Source of the DNA: Enterococcaceae bacterium
GTDB taxonomy: Bacteria > Bacillota > Bacilli > Lactobacillales > Enterococcaceae
Direction: 5' to 3'
DNA: 50,740 nucleotides
NCBI GenBank assembly: GCA_022649665.1
Contig: JALCOL010000015.1
Location: forward strand, 1-50,740
A program made the translations under genes and the position numbers. Below, piece after piece: positions 41,412 through 50,740 of this stretch (positions are counted from its first letter, which is position 1; every line of letters starts with the position of its first letter). The notes under the pieces were generated by a model, which worked only from the letters and a program-made list of their open reading frames with translations, was not told where the DNA came from and searched no databases.

Positions 41412-43717
41412 TTTGTGTCTTCCTCCTTGGATAAAAGCCATTTTTTGATCTCAGCCATCTCACTATATACTAAAAATTTCTCGACCGCAATTCTTTCTGG
41501 TTGTTTCTGATACCGTTCACTCAGCGAGAGCGCCTTTTTTGCTGGATGCGGAACTGCCTCAAGCACCCCGTCGCGGATCGTTACAAAATCCAATTCTTGA
41601 AATACATCCAAGATGAATTTCAGGCTGGCCGCGGAGATCTTCAAGTAGCGCGCGATTTGATCCAGCTTGTAGCGGACATCGAGCGTCCGCTGCTGCAGGA
41701 TCAAACTATATGCTTTTTTGAACTCCGTTTGCGGCGGCACACCGGTCAGATAAGCGTCCCAGTCCGTCGCGAAGCGCAGATAATAGCGGCTGCTTTCCAG
41801 CTGATCAAACGCAGCTTTCAGATCGCTCAGCTGATCGGGAAGATCCATAAAGACGACATTGGCAGCTGTGCGCGCCGCTTTTTTGATCACCGGCTCTTCG
41901 AAACAGCGAACGATGTTTTGCGCACCGCTCGCTGCCAGGTGTGCCGCACTTTCCGGTTGAAAAAGAATATACACCGTTGTTTCCGAGGGAAGCGGGGTCT
42001 CGAATCCTTTCCGGCAGTCAAAAAATTGGACCCCGGGGACCATCAGATCTTTTACCAGAAACTGGATCGTTCTTTGACCATTCCATTCATTCAAGTCCAG
42101 CTGCCCGGCGAAATCAGCCCGCGCCGCGCCGCGCAGCTCTTCAGCCATTTCGCCCGCACCAAAAGCGAGCGCGGTGACCGGCGTCTGATTGGCAAGGATC
42201 GCAAGCTTCAAATGGTTTTTCTGCGCGCCGATTTGACGGGCTTCAGTCACTTCGCCGCACAATTCAAAATAAGGCTGCGGATTTCCCTGCCCAAAAGGCG
42301 CCAGGCGCTGGAGCGCTTCCCATGTGCTCAGATCAACTGCCGAACCGGGCAGCTGGTCGGTGATCACCAGATCCATTTTTTCTGGGATACTGAGATTCAG
42401 CTCATGAAATGTTCGCAGCAATTTTTCTTTCCAATCACCAAGCTTCGTTTGCAAAAGCGCTAGTCCGGCGGCCATTGCATGCCCGCCGAATCGTTCGAGC
42501 AGCCCACTCGTATGCGATAGCAACTCGTAGAGATCCACGCCTGGGACCGAACGCGCCGAACCCTTCAACAAGTCGTCTTTCGGTGTCAACACGATAACCG
42601 GTTTATGGAAATGACTGACTAAACGACCGGCCACGATCCCGAGTATCCCTTCCGGCCAATCGCCGACCACGACTAAGACTGGACGCGAAGCTTGTTCTTC
42701 GCCGCGCGGCAGAGCTTCGCGGACCGCGTCTTCCACCAGTGTTTTGCGCTCGGTATTGAGCTGTTCGACTTCGCGTGCGATTTCCTGCGCTGCTGAAAGA
42801 TCAGACGTGCTTAAAAGCGTGACTGCTTCTTGAGCATTTTTCAAACGGCCAAGAGCATTCAGCCTAGGGGCGATCACAAAGCCGACCGTCGTTTCCGTGA
42901 TCGTCCGGCTGTCTGCTTTTGCCTCTTGGAGCAGCACATTCAGACCCAAACGCGCATGATTTTGCATCTGCTGCAAACCAAGAGAAGCGATCACCCGATT
43001 TTCACCCGTCAGCGGCACCAAATCGGCGATCGTCCCCATCGCAGCTAAATCCAGCATTTCTCGCGGGACTTCATCCAAAAGAGCGCAAGCCAGTTTAAAA
43101 GCGACCCCCACTCCCGCCAGCTCATCAAACGGATATTCGCCGCGCGGATCTTTGGGATGGATCAGAGCAAAACTAGCCGGCAGCTGTTTCGGCAGCGTAT
43201 GGTGATCGGTAATGATCACATCCACACCGGCCGCTTGCGCTTTTTCGATCACATCAGCGCCCGCCACCCCATTGTCGACAGTGATGATCAGCTGGGTCCC
43301 TTCAGCGATAAAGCGCTGATAGACTTGCCAGTTTGGCCCGTAACCGTCGTTGAAGCGGTCCGGTATGTAGAAGCGAACGCGCGCTCCCAAGCTCTCTAAT
43401 GTTTCTTTCAAAAGCGTCGTCGAAGTGATCCCGTCAACATCATAATCGCCGTAGATCAAGATCTCTTCATCATTTTCGAGTGCTTCTTCGATCCGGCGGA
43501 CAGCTTTTTCCATATCGAATAACAGATACGGCGAATGAAGGCTGCTCGTCTGCGGGTCCAAAAATTCTGCCAGGGCTTCTTCATCCGTTACGCCGCGCGT
43601 CCATAATAATTTGGCGATAAACGGCGGAAGCTGAGCCGCCGACGCTGCCGCGCTGAATGAATCAGAAAGAGCTTCCGCAGGTTCTGTCCTAGTCCAATGA
43701 TAATTGCTTTCCTTCAA
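41408..43717 (-). CDS. recJ: Single-stranded-DNA-specific exonuclease RecJ
   Basis: 769 residues. DHH-family motifs: DYDVDGITS (III-like metal site), DNGV, DHHTLP, and the DHHA1 motif GGHAMAAG. It degrades single-stranded DNA 5' to 3' in recombination and repair. The C-terminal third beyond about 560 is the extra domain found in Firmicutes RecJ. Overlaps apt by four bases and follows the LapA-domain gene by 27. Start ATG 43717 follows AAAGGGG. Confidence 0.96.
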   Translation of the reverse strand: MKESNYHWTRTEPAEALSDSFSAAASAAQLPPFIAKLLWTRGVTDEEALAEFLDPQTSSLHSPYLLFDMEKAVRRIEEALENDEEILIYGDYDVDGITSTTLLKETLESLGARVRFYIPDRFNDGYGPNWQVYQRFIAEGTQLIITVDNGVAGADVIEKAQAAGVDVIITDHHTLPKQLPASFALIHPKDPRGEYPFDELAGVGVAFKLACALLDEVPREMLDLAAMGTIADLVPLTGENRVIASLGLQQMQNHARLGLNVLLQEAKADSRTITETTVGFVIAPRLNALGRLKNAQEAVTLLSTSDLSAAQEIAREVEQLNTERKTLVEDAVREALPRGEEQASRPVLVVVGDWPEGILGIVAGRLVSHFHKPVIVLTPKDDLLKGSARSVPGVDLYELLSHTSGLLERFGGHAMAAGLALLQTKLGDWKEKLLRTFHELNLSIPEKMDLVITDQLPGSAVDLSTWEALQRLAPFGQGNPQPYFELCGEVTEARQIGAQKNHLKLAILANQTPVTALAFGAGEMAEELRGAARADFAGQLDLNEWNGQRTIQFLVKDLMVPGVQFFDCRKGFETPLPSETTVYILFQPESAAHLAASGAQNIVRCFEEPVIKKAARTAANVVFMDLPDQLSDLKAAFDQLESSRYYLRFATDWDAYLTGVPPQTEFKKAYSLILQQRTLDVRYKLDQIARYLKISAASLKFILDVFQELDFVTIRDGVLEAVPHPAKKALSLSERYQKQPERIAVEKFLVYSEMAEIKKWLLSKEEDTK

Positions 43718-43744
43718 TAGAATCCCCTTTCCGTTTTTATCCTG

Positions 43745-44209
43745 CTATTCTTTTTTATCAGGAACAAAAGGATCGATTTTCGTTTCATCAGTCTTCGGAA
43801 TCTCCCGGCGCGGGGCGCCGCTGGGGGCCTGCGTCAAGATTTGATTGGTTTTGACCTTTTTCAACTCTTCCGCCAGTTCGTCGATCCTTTTTTGCGCTTC
43901 CTCCAGCTTTTCAGCATTTTCAGCTGCCTGCTCTTGCCGGACCTCTTCGGCGATCGTCTCATTTTCCTGGGTCAATTGCTTGATCTGACGATTTTTATCG
44001 CGCGCAGCTTTGAAGTTGGCTAAAAACAGGATCGCTGCGCCCAAAAAAGCCGAACCCAAAATGATCATAACTAGCGGGATCGCCTGCAATTTGAAAAACC
44101 CGAAACTGATATTGACCGGCTGACTGTTGATCAGCGCAAATAAAACGATCACGATCAAAAGAATAATGCCCAAAATGATGCCGATCCCGTTCCCAGATTG
44201 TTTTTTCAT
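43745..44209 (-). CDS. LapA-domain membrane protein
   Basis: 154 residues. Two N-terminal membrane segments (about 9-27 and 43-65) with the LINSQPVNISFGFF segment between them match the LapA/DUF1049 domain. A cytoplasmic coiled coil follows (about 68-120, Glu/Lys/Gln-rich), then a proline-containing tail. Function in Gram-positives is unknown. It lies ten bases after the SDR gene in the obgE-apt operon. Confidence 0.82.
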   Translation of the reverse strand: MKKQSGNGIGIILGIILLIVIVLFALINSQPVNISFGFFKLQAIPLVMIILGSAFLGAAILFLANFKAARDKNRQIKQLTQENETIAEEVRQEQAAENAEKLEEAQKRIDELAEELKKVKTNQILTQAPSGAPRREIPKTDETKIDPFVPDKKE

Positions 44210-44219
44210 TTAGTTTCCC

Positions 44220-45029
44220 TCACTTTTTATTGAAGACCTTGCCGGCCAATTGATCGCCGATCTGCGGAAAAAGTGTGTACAGCACATCGGCCGCTGCCAT
44301 GATCTTCGGTGCATTGATCTCGCGGCGCGGGATCGTCAGCGCCCGCACGATTTTTTTCGCTAATTTTACCGGATCAAGCGCGATCCCCTTCATCTTATTC
44401 AAATACGTTCCGGTCGGATCAGCGATCTGAAAAAAACTGGTCGCGACCGGCCCCGGATTAACAGTCGTTACCCGGATCCCCAGCGGCAAAAGCTCGAGGC
44501 GCAGGGCGTTTGAAAAACCGATCACCCCGAACTTGGCTGCCGAATAGACCGTACTCTTCGGCGTCGCGATCTTGCCGGCCTGTGAAGCGACATTGATGAT
44601 ATGCCCGCCGCGTCCCGCTGCGATCATCATTTCAGCGATCACTCGCGTCATATACATCGTACCGAGCAGATCGACTTCGATCATTTTGCGCATCATTTCA
44701 AAATCGATTTTGGTAAATTCAGCGAAATAGCCGAAGCCGGCTGAATTTACCAAGCCGTCGATCACCCCAGCGCTCGCTTGGGCCCAAGCGGCAAAAACGG
44801 ACACACTCGCCGGATCGCCAACATCCAGTTTGTGAAAATCCGCCGGCAGATCCGAAAGCTGCCGGCATTTTGCGGCAACGGCGGAAAGGGCGGTTTCATT
44901 GCGCGCACCTAATAGGAGCACTGCTCCTTCAGCAGCGGCGCGATAGGCGACTGCTTCGCCGATTCCGGAAGAAGCCCCTGTGATCAAAATCGTTCTCCCT
45001 AATAGGCGTTTACCGTTCATTTGTTTCAT
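44220..45029 (-). CDS. Short-chain dehydrogenase/reductase
   Basis: 269 residues. TGASSGIG cofactor motif at 17-24, NSAG near 95-98, catalytic Ser149, Tyr162 and Lys166 (YxxxK). The C-terminus has [10 protein letters not shown], as in the YqjQ-like SDRs of Firmicutes. Substrate unknown; NADP preference likely but not shown. It overlaps the end of rnz by 20 bases, and the rnz-SDR order is conserved in several Firmicutes. A start at 45020 (Met4) is possible. Confidence 0.9.
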   Translation of the reverse strand: MKQMNGKRLLGRTILITGASSGIGEAVAYRAAAEGAVLLLGARNETALSAVAAKCRQLSDLPADFHKLDVGDPASVSVFAAWAQASAGVIDGLVNSAGFGYFAEFTKIDFEMMRKMIEVDLLGTMYMTRVIAEMMIAAGRGGHIINVASQAGKIATPKSTVYSAAKFGVIGFSNALRLELLPLGIRVTTVNPGPVATSFFQIADPTGTYLNKMKGIALDPVKLAKKIVRALTIPRREINAPKIMAAADVLYTLFPQIGDQLAGKVFNKK

Positions 45030-45984
45030 GGCCTTCTTTCGGCAGTTTTACAAACTTGTGATGGACATCCAAGCGGAAGAGATCAAAATCATTGGCGATC
45101 TCAGTCAGCGGAAAGACTTTGCGCGCCTCTCGCAGCAAACGCTGGGCATCTTTGAACAAATAGCGTGCAGAGATATGCGTTAAAATCAAGTGCGAAACTT
45201 GCGCCTTTTTGGCGATTTCAGCTGCTTGGAGACTGGTCGAGTGATAATATTGTTTTGCCATTTTTGCTTCATCAGCGCTGAATGTCGCTTCATGGACTAA
45301 AACATCTGCGCCAGCCGCCAGTTCCACACTTTGCGGCGTCGGCCTTGTGTCGCCCAGAATCGCCAAAATGCGGCCTGGGATCGAAGGCGCCAAAAAATCG
45401 CGGCCGTCTAACATTTCCCCGTTCGGAAGTTCGACTTGCGCGCCTTTTTTCAATTGACCGTATAGCGGACCTGACGGGATCCCCAGCGCTTTCAATTTGT
45501 CGACTTGCAGTTCACCGACATGGTCTTTTTCATGGATCCGGTAGCCGAAACTCGTCATGCCGTGATCCAATACTTTTGCTTCGACGCGAAATCCTTGTTC
45601 ATCGAACAAGCAGCCGTCTTCTGCAAGCTCATGATAGCGGATCAAATATCCTAAACGCGTGCCGGAGGTTTCCAGACTGGTTTGGATAAACCGCTTGATC
45701 CCTTGCGGCCCATAAATATCAAGCGGCGTGTCCCCGCCCTGGAAAGAGCGGCTCGACAAAAATCCGGGCAGACCAAAAATATGGTCGCCGTGCAGATGGG
45801 TGATAAAAATCTTGGTGATCTTGCGCGGACGGATCGTCGTGCGCAGGATCTGCATCTGAGTGCCTTCCCCGCAATCGAACAGCCAAGTCGCATTGATCTC
45901 TTCTAACAGTTTCAGCGCAATACTTGAAACATTCCGCTGTTTGGCCGGGACTCCCGCGCCAGTTCCTAAAAATTGAATCTCCAT
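45010..45984 (-). CDS. rnz: Ribonuclease Z
   Basis: 324 residues of the metallo-beta-lactamase fold. The metal motif THLHGDH has His63, His65, Asp67 and His68, the same numbers as in Bacillus subtilis. HEATFSADE and the final LTHISARY supply further ligands. It cuts the 3' trailer of tRNA precursors without CCA, which fits the tRNA here lacking an encoded CCA. It lies 15 bases after the DUF1269 gene and overlaps the SDR gene. Confidence 0.96.
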   Translation of the reverse strand: MEIQFLGTGAGVPAKQRNVSSIALKLLEEINATWLFDCGEGTQMQILRTTIRPRKITKIFITHLHGDHIFGLPGFLSSRSFQGGDTPLDIYGPQGIKRFIQTSLETSGTRLGYLIRYHELAEDGCLFDEQGFRVEAKVLDHGMTSFGYRIHEKDHVGELQVDKLKALGIPSGPLYGQLKKGAQVELPNGEMLDGRDFLAPSIPGRILAILGDTRPTPQSVELAAGADVLVHEATFSADEAKMAKQYYHSTSLQAAEIAKKAQVSHLILTHISARYLFKDAQRLLREARKVFPLTEIANDFDLFRLDVHHKFVKLPKEGHETNER

Positions 45985-45999
45985 AGCTTTCCTTGCTTT

Positions 46000-46590
46000 C
46001 TACTTGTTGTCGTTTTCCGCATTATTTTCCGCGGGCTTCTCTTTATGCGGCACTTCCTCAGCGGACGTTTTCTTCGCTTCTTCTTCCTGCTGTGTTTTTT
46101 TCTTTTCACGAGCCGCCTTGATTTGTGCCTCGACCTCTTCATAAGATAAGCGGCTGATCTCGCCTTGAAGCTCCGTCATGACCAATTGATTCAGCGGACG
46201 ATTGTCGTCTTCTTCGGCGATCAAGATCACACCGGTCGCCCCGGCATCGATTTTTTCATAAACGTTCGTAAAGATGTTTTGTGCGTTTTTGATCCCTTCA
46301 GCATCTTGAACTGAGCCGATGATCGAGCCGGTCAGCCAGCCAAACAGCATTCCCGCCGGCCCGGCTAATAAACCGATCAAAAGGCCGATGAAACTGTCTT
46401 TAGCCGTCTTCTGCTGCCCTGTAAAATCGATAAAATCCTGGATCTTGAACTTGTCGTTTTCTTTTTCATGCGTCACGACTGCCATCTGGTCCCCGGCGAT
46501 TTTTCTTTCAGCCGCCAGCATTTTGATCTCGGAAAAAGCCTGGTACGCTTTGGAAGCTTCAAGAAAATTCAAAATGATCACACGTTTCAT
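46000..46590 (-). CDS. DUF1269-like protein with glycine-zipper membrane region
   Basis: 196 residues. The N-terminal 60 residues are soluble, followed by two closely spaced hydrophobic glycine-rich segments at about 66-92 (FIGLLIGLLAGPAGMLFGW), which resembles DUF1269-type proteins. A soluble part with GVILIAEEDD and a long charged C-terminal tail (Lys/Glu) follow. Function unknown. Lies 20 bases after obgE and 15 before rnz, so it is part of the same operon. Confidence 0.7.
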   Translation of the reverse strand: MKRVIILNFLEASKAYQAFSEIKMLAAERKIAGDQMAVVTHEKENDKFKIQDFIDFTGQQKTAKDSFIGLLIGLLAGPAGMLFGWLTGSIIGSVQDAEGIKNAQNIFTNVYEKIDAGATGVILIAEEDDNRPLNQLVMTELQGEISRLSYEEVEAQIKAAREKKKTQQEEEAKKTSAEEVPHKEKPAENNAENDNK

Positions 46591-46610
46591 CGCTATCTGC
46601 TCCTTTATGA

Positions 46611-47921
46611 TTAATCTAAAAATTCAAAGACAAAGTCGTCGATACGCACCAGGTCGCCATCTTTGGCGCCCAGTCTGCGAAGTTCATCGTCAACGCCCAT
46701 CCCGCGAAGCTGCCGAGAAAAACGCATCAAACTTTCTTCATGATCAAGGTTCGTCATTTTGAACAGGCGCTCGATCTTCTCGCCGCCGATGACCCACGTG
46801 CGGTCCGGATCACGCGTCACGGTAAATTCTTTTTCCTGCGGCGCGAAAGTGAAGTGCGCTTCCGTTTCTGTTGGCACTTCGACCAGCGGGAAGGCCGGCG
46901 TTTTATCCAGCAAGTCAGCGGTTGCTTGGAGCAGCGGATCAAGTCCGGCATGCGTTGCCGCTGAGATCGGAAAGATCAGCGGGATCGGACTTTCTTCGTT
47001 TTCTTCCGCTTCTTTGAGCTTCGCTTCGAACTGCTTCAGATTTTCAGCAGCTTCCGGCAGATCCATCTTCGTTGCGACAATGATCTGCGGTCGCTCTAAA
47101 AGCCGAAGATCATAAGCGCTCAGTTCATGGTTGATCGCCAAATAGTCTTCATACGGATCGCGACCCTCTTCGCCGCTCATATCGATCAGATGCAGCAGCA
47201 CACGAGTGCGTTCGATATGGCGCAAAAACTGGATCCCAAGACCGACACCTTTTGAAGCGCCTTCGATCAGCCCCGGCAGATCAGCAACGACAAAACTACG
47301 GCCGTCAGCGATCGTGACCATCCCGAGCTTCGGAACGAGCGTCGTGAACGGGTAGCTGCCGATCTTCGGCTTCGCCGCAGAGATCACCGATAAAAGGGTC
47401 GATTTGCCGACGGAAGGAAATCCGACCAGCCCGACGTCCGCCAGTATACTCAGCTCCAAGATCAACGTGCGCTCTTGCCCCGGTTCACCATTTTCAGCGA
47501 TCTCCGGCGCGGGATTCTTTGACGTCGCAAAACGAATATTGCCGCGGCCGCCGCGGCCGCCTTTCGCTACGAGCAGCTCCTGCCCTTTTTCAGTCAGATC
47601 GCCTAAAACTTCTCCGGTATCAGCATCTTTTACGATCGTGCCCGGCGGTACTGCGATATAATCGTCTTTAGCACCGCGGCCGTGCATTCCCTTGATCATG
47701 CCGTTTTCACCAGGTTTTGCGCGGAAATGCCGCCGGTAGCGAAAATCCATCAACGTGCGCAGCCCTTCATCGACTTTTAAAATAATGCTGCCGCCCTTGC
47801 CGCCGTCGCCGCCAGCTGGACCGCCGTTCGGAACATATTTCTCCCGTAAAAAGGTGACCATCCCGTCGCCGCCGTTGCCGGCTTTGACGTCGATTGTTAC
47901 TTGATCTAAAAATGTGGACAT
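46611..47921 (-). CDS. obgE: GTPase ObgE/CgtA
   Basis: 436 residues from ATG 47921 behind AAAGGAGGA. N-terminal Obg domain with the glycine-rich [13 protein letters not shown] segment, a GTPase domain with GFPSVGKST (G1, about 165), DLPGL (G3) and TKMD (G4), and a C-terminal OCT domain. It binds the large ribosomal subunit and links growth, ribosome assembly and stress. First gene of the minus-strand operon ending in apt. An extended -10 (TGG-TATATT, 48047-48039) about 115 bases upstream may be its promoter. Confidence 0.97.
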   Translation of the reverse strand: MSTFLDQVTIDVKAGNGGDGMVTFLREKYVPNGGPAGGDGGKGGSIILKVDEGLRTLMDFRYRRHFRAKPGENGMIKGMHGRGAKDDYIAVPPGTIVKDADTGEVLGDLTEKGQELLVAKGGRGGRGNIRFATSKNPAPEIAENGEPGQERTLILELSILADVGLVGFPSVGKSTLLSVISAAKPKIGSYPFTTLVPKLGMVTIADGRSFVVADLPGLIEGASKGVGLGIQFLRHIERTRVLLHLIDMSGEEGRDPYEDYLAINHELSAYDLRLLERPQIIVATKMDLPEAAENLKQFEAKLKEAEENEESPIPLIFPISAATHAGLDPLLQATADLLDKTPAFPLVEVPTETEAHFTFAPQEKEFTVTRDPDRTWVIGGEKIERLFKMTNLDHEESLMRFSRQLRGMGVDDELRRLGAKDGDLVRIDDFVFEFLD

Positions 47922-48038
47922 AAAACGTCCTCCTTCATTCATCGTTCTTTCACTTCTTTATAACCGCGGGAAACGAAAAGCACAAAATGGTCCTGCAGCG
48001 CTTTTCATTCCCGAAAAATTCCAAAGTGATCCTTTATA

Positions 48039-48047
48039 AATATACCA
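48039..48047 (-). promoter_or_regulatory. Possible extended -10 promoter of the obgE operon
   Basis: On the minus strand TGG followed by TATATT. No good -35 box is seen. Confidence 0.4.
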
Positions 48048-48112
48048 TACTCTGTGAATTCTTTATACTTTGAAAAATAAGCATTCCGCTCTTCCCCCGC
48101 TGTTTCAGGCTA

Positions 48113-48121
48113 TGGTACACT
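48113..48121 (+). promoter_or_regulatory. Possible extended -10 promoter of the cyclophilin gene
   Basis: TGG followed by TACACT at 48116-48121, 34 bases before the start codon. No good -35 box is seen. Confidence 0.4.
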
Positions 48122-48154
48122 GAAAATAAATATTGATGATGGAGGAAATATCTT

Positions 48155-48895
48155 ATGAAAAAAATCGTTCTTGGAGTGCTTTTAGTATCGCTTTTCACTC
48201 TCAGCGCCTGCAGCTCAAAAAAAGAAACCGCAAAAAGTTCTGCGGGATCGCAAGCTTCTTCACAAACAGCCAGCTCAGCCGTTAAAACTGATCTGGAGAA
48301 AATCGATCTGCCGCAACTCGACAGCGGTGTCGCCAAAACTGAAGATGAAGTGGAACTGGTAACGAGCAAAGGGAATATCACCATGAAACTATTTCCAAAG
48401 CAGGCGCCAAAAGCGGTCGAGAATTTTGTAAAACATGCCAAAGACGGCTATTACAATGGCGTAACTTTCCACCGCGTGATCAAAGAGTTCATGATCCAAT
48501 CCGGTGATCCAAAAGGCGACGGCACCGGCGGCGAGTCGATTTGGGGAAAACCATTCAAAAACGAGATCTCCAATCAGCTGTATAATATCCGCGGTGCGGT
48601 CTCGATGGCCAATTCAGGCGGCGACAATTCAAACGGCAGCCAATTCTTTATCGTCCAAAATGATCAAGATCAATCCGACGGCCTTTTGATCGATGATTAT
48701 CCGCAAAAGATCATCGATGCCTATAAAAAGGGCGGTTATCCGCAATTAGACGGCAAGTACACGGTCTTTGGCCAAGTCACAAGCGGGATGGATGTGGTCG
48801 ATGAAATCGCGAACGTGAAAGTCGACAGCAACGACAAGCCAGAAGAGGCGATCTCGATCGAAAAGATCAATATTTTGCAAGAAGCACAGAATTGA
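48155..48895 (+). CDS. Cyclophilin-type peptidyl-prolyl isomerase lipoprotein
   Basis: 246 residues. A lipoprotein signal with lipobox LSAC places the cysteine at about residue 19; a serine/alanine-rich linker follows. The cyclophilin domain has FHRVIKEFMIQSGDP (catalytic Arg) and GSQFFIV. It should sit on the outer face of the membrane and catalyse proline isomerisation during folding of exported proteins. ATG 48155 follows GGAGGAA. Single-gene unit ended by a strong hairpin. Confidence 0.94.
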   Translation: MKKIVLGVLLVSLFTLSACSSKKETAKSSAGSQASSQTASSAVKTDLEKIDLPQLDSGVAKTEDEVELVTSKGNITMKLFPKQAPKAVENFVKHAKDGYYNGVTFHRVIKEFMIQSGDPKGDGTGGESIWGKPFKNEISNQLYNIRGAVSMANSGGDNSNGSQFFIVQNDQDQSDGLLIDDYPQKIIDAYKKGGYPQLDGKYTVFGQVTSGMDVVDEIANVKVDSNDKPEEAISIEKINILQEAQN

Positions 48896-48910
48896 TCCTG
48901 AAAATACCAA

Positions 48911-48949
48911 GAGGAGCAGCGGCTGGATCCAGCCGCTGCTCCTCTTTCA
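48911..48949 (+). terminator. Terminator of the cyclophilin gene
   Basis: GAGGAGCAGCGGCTG pairs perfectly with CAGCCGCTGCTCCTC over a four-base loop and is followed by TTTC. The T-run is short but the stem is very stable. Confidence 0.8.
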
Positions 48950-48985
48950 GATTTTTTTGGAAAATAAGCCTCTTTGCTCACACTG

Positions 48986-50005
48986 CTAAGCTTCTGGGAT
49001 GATGTGGGTCCAGCCGTCCGGTCCGGTCAGATCACCGAACTGGATCCCGGTCAAAAGATCATATAGCTGATGGGTCACTGGACCGACTTCGGTCTCACTG
49101 TAAAAGACATGGAACTTATCGCCGACTTGGATCCCGCCGATCGGTGAGATAACGGCCGCGGTCCCGCAAGCACCGGCTTCCGCGATATCATCGAGATGAT
49201 CGATATAAACGTCCCCTTCGAGGGTCTTCAGTCCTAAATCTTCTTTTGCTAAATGCAAGAGCGAGTACTTCGTGATGCTCGGCAGGATCGATGGCGATTT
49301 CGGCGTGATGAAAGTAAAGTCTTTCGTAATGCCGAAAAAGTTCGCGCTGCCGACTTCTTCGATTTTTTGATGGGTCGCCGGATCTAAATAAATGCAGTCG
49401 CTGAATTGGCGTTCATGCGCTTCTTCACCGGGAAGCATGCTTGCTGCATAATTGCCGCCGACTTTCGCGGCGCCGGTTCCTTTGGGTGCGGCGCGGTCAT
49501 AATCAGAAACGACGAAGTTCGTCGGGGTCAAGCCGCCTTTGAAATATGCACCGACTGGACAGCCGAAAACCGTAAAAATATATTGATCTGCCGGATGAAC
49601 GCCGAGTCCATCCCCGACGCCAATCAAGAGCGGCCGCAAATAAAGAGTCGCCCCGTAACCGTAGGGCGGTACGAATTCTTCATTGGCACGGACAACTTCC
49701 TCACAGGCTTTCAGGAACATTTCTTTTGGAACTTCCGGCATCAAGAGCCGTCTGGCAGAATGCTGCAGACGTTTGGCATTTTCCTGCGGGCGGAACAGCT
49801 GGATCCGGCCGTCTTTGCGCCGGTAGGCTTTGAGCCCTTCAAAGCACTGCTGTCCGTAATGAAGCGCGGAAGACCCTTCGCTGATGTGCAAAATATTGTC
49901 TTCTTTCAGCGTGCCTTCGCCCCACTCCCCGTTTTGCCATGTGTTATAATATCGATACGGGGTCTTGCTGTACTCAAACCCCAGTTCGCTCCAATTGATA
50001 TCCAT
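48986..50005 (-). CDS. ilvE: Branched-chain amino acid aminotransferase
   Basis: 339 residues, class IV pyridoxal-phosphate fold. The cofactor lysine is Lys181 in AAKVGGNYA; LHYGQQCFEGLKAYR and the later EAGACGTAAVISP segment are typical of type II BCATs. It interconverts leucine, isoleucine and valine with their 2-oxo acids. No ilv or leu biosynthesis genes are near, so a catabolic or final-step role is equally possible. Extended -10 promoter (TGG-TATAAT, 50040-50032) lies just upstream. Confidence 0.94.
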   Translation of the reverse strand: MDINWSELGFEYSKTPYRYYNTWQNGEWGEGTLKEDNILHISEGSSALHYGQQCFEGLKAYRRKDGRIQLFRPQENAKRLQHSARRLLMPEVPKEMFLKACEEVVRANEEFVPPYGYGATLYLRPLLIGVGDGLGVHPADQYIFTVFGCPVGAYFKGGLTPTNFVVSDYDRAAPKGTGAAKVGGNYAASMLPGEEAHERQFSDCIYLDPATHQKIEEVGSANFFGITKDFTFITPKSPSILPSITKYSLLHLAKEDLGLKTLEGDVYIDHLDDIAEAGACGTAAVISPIGGIQVGDKFHVFYSETEVGPVTHQLYDLLTGIQFGDLTGPDGWTHIIPEA

Positions 50006-50031
50006 CGCTGATCCCTCCCGAATTTCTTATG

Positions 50032-50040
50032 ATTATACCA
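50032..50040 (-). promoter_or_regulatory. Extended -10 promoter of ilvE
   Basis: On the minus strand TGG followed by TATAAT (50037-50032). The -35 position (AGTGTA) is poor. The transcript would start about 20 bases before the ATG. Confidence 0.6.
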
Positions 50041-50129
50041 CTAAATTCTAATTTTACACTAATTTTTAGAAATTTTTCATTCTTTTCTGCGATTCTGCAA
50101 AAATAATCGATCCTCGAAAGGAGCATTTT

Positions 50130-50597
50130 ATGCCGCAAAGTATCGAAAAAATTTGGCAAGACTTTCAAAAAGCTCATGCGCTTGATTTTCAGCCGCTCAA
50201 TGCTTATTCTTTTGGACGAACGTCTAAAGAAGCTGACGAGACGCTCGCGCTCGTACTTCAAGGAAAAAAACGCGCCAGCACGTCGAATTATACATTGTAT
50301 TTTATCGAGCAGAGCGATCTGCCGCAAGTTGGGCAGTACAATGTGATCCTCGACAGCCTCGGCGAGGCACGCGCGATCACGCAGACCAAAGCCGTCGAGA
50401 TCATTCCGCTTTCTTCGGCCGGTGCGATGGTCGCTTATCTTCAAGGGGAGGATCCCGCAAATTTTGAAAAATGGCGTAAACGCCATGTTGCCTTTTTTAA
50501 ACAGGAATCCGAGAAACTCCAATTCCCATTTCGCGAAGACATGCCGATCGTGGTCGAAATCTTCGAGGTCGCCGAACGTGTCGGTACAGCTGAATAG
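50130..50597 (+). CDS. ASCH domain protein
   Basis: 155 residues. The pattern AYSFGRTSKEADETLALVLQGKKRAST and the later GEARAITQTKAVEIIPLS fits the ASCH domain, a PUA-like beta-barrel thought to bind RNA or modified nucleosides; some members act as N4-acetylcytidine amidohydrolases. The start ATG 50130 follows AAAGGAG. No partner gene is next to it. It is followed within 20 bases by the end repeat. Confidence 0.88.
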   Translation: MPQSIEKIWQDFQKAHALDFQPLNAYSFGRTSKEADETLALVLQGKKRASTSNYTLYFIEQSDLPQVGQYNVILDSLGEARAITQTKAVEIIPLSSAGAMVAYLQGEDPANFEKWRKRHVAFFKQESEKLQFPFREDMPIVVEIFEVAERVGTAE

Positions 50598-50618
50598 CAA
50601 AAGAGGCTGGGACAAAAG

Positions 50619-50740
50619 GGTTCTATAATATTTAGTGTTGGTGGAAAATCCTTCGGGTTTTTCTTCCAGCACTCATTTTTATTCTTGAGGATAGAAATAG
50701 AGATATCCAAACTGATAGAATGTAGTCGTCAAAAACAAAC
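50619..50740. repeat. Right copy of the 122-bp terminal inverted repeat
   Basis: The exact reverse complement of 4-125. Inward of it is GAGGCTGGGACAAAA (50603-50617), a sequence often seen at dispersed repeats in enterococci and related genera and absent from the left copy. It starts about 20 bases after the ASCH gene stop. Confidence 0.9.

Noticed and set aside
41501-42463. 320-codon + strand frame
   Set aside because: Antisense shadow of recJ.

Overview
The window is 50.7 kb of chromosome from a mid-GC Firmicute of the order Lactobacillales, most like an enterococcus or a close relative. Pointers are an alanyl-tRNA synthetase T-box, a Bacillus-type PerR and LexA, a probable aminoacyl-phosphatidylglycerol hydrolase coupled to MprF as in Enterococcus faecium, a glgBCDAP glycogen operon as in lactococci and lactobacilli, and frequent TTG/GTG starts behind strong Shine-Dalgarno sites. 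Species was not determined. Both ends of the window are the same perfect 122-bp repeat in opposite orientation, so the window is bounded by a dispersed repeat, which is also where an assembly would break.

Layout. 0.4-4.2 kb: two tandem paralogous NCS2 (uracil/xanthine-type) permeases on the + strand, each with its own promoter and a long leader; the leaders share a short motif. 4.2-16.0 kb: a seven-gene minus-strand glycogen operon, glgB-glgC-glgD-glgA-glgP followed by two GH13 alpha-glucan hydrolases, with a hairpin terminator between glgP and the hydrolases. 16.4-22.3 kb: alaS with T-box and its own promoter, a protein with an FGE/SUMF1-like C-terminus, a frameshifted small gene coupled to it, and a CshB-type RNA helicase. 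22.4-25.0 kb: tRNA-Ser(CGA), a possible small RNA, a HesB/YqkB-like protein, a Cse60-like protein, a YdcZ-type exporter and a rhodanese. 25.0-29.3 kb: an ahyD-like hydrolase, mprF and an AEC transporter. 29.3-34.7 kb: an isolated tuf gene, a YczE-like membrane protein, perR, a secreted V8-like protease with choline-binding repeats, and cysK. 34.8-40.9 kb: an HD-domain protein, tkt, a DUF896 protein divergent from lexA, two tandem CPBP proteases, and a small membrane protein under a promoter flanked by two operator-like sites. 40.9-48.0 kb: a compact minus-strand operon obgE-DUF1269-rnz-SDR-LapA-recJ-apt. 48.1-50.6 kb: a cyclophilin lipoprotein, a branched-chain aminotransferase and an ASCH protein.

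How it fits together. The glg genes make glycogen (ADP-glucose by GlgC/D, chain growth by GlgA, branching by GlgB) and mobilise it (GlgP plus two debranching/maltodextrin hydrolases). The ahyD-mprF pair makes, flips and turns over aminoacylated lipids of the membrane. Stress control appears through PerR and LexA; the LexA site and PerR metal ligands are readable directly.

No CRISPR array, prophage, transposase or recognisable defence island is present. The less ordinary signals are the two permease leaders, a strong enrichment of GATC inside genes but not between them, the frameshifted gene coupled to the FGE-like protein, a promoter-plus-terminator unit that looks like an orphan antitoxin-type RNA, and the paired operator sites around the promoter of a 68-aa membrane protein.
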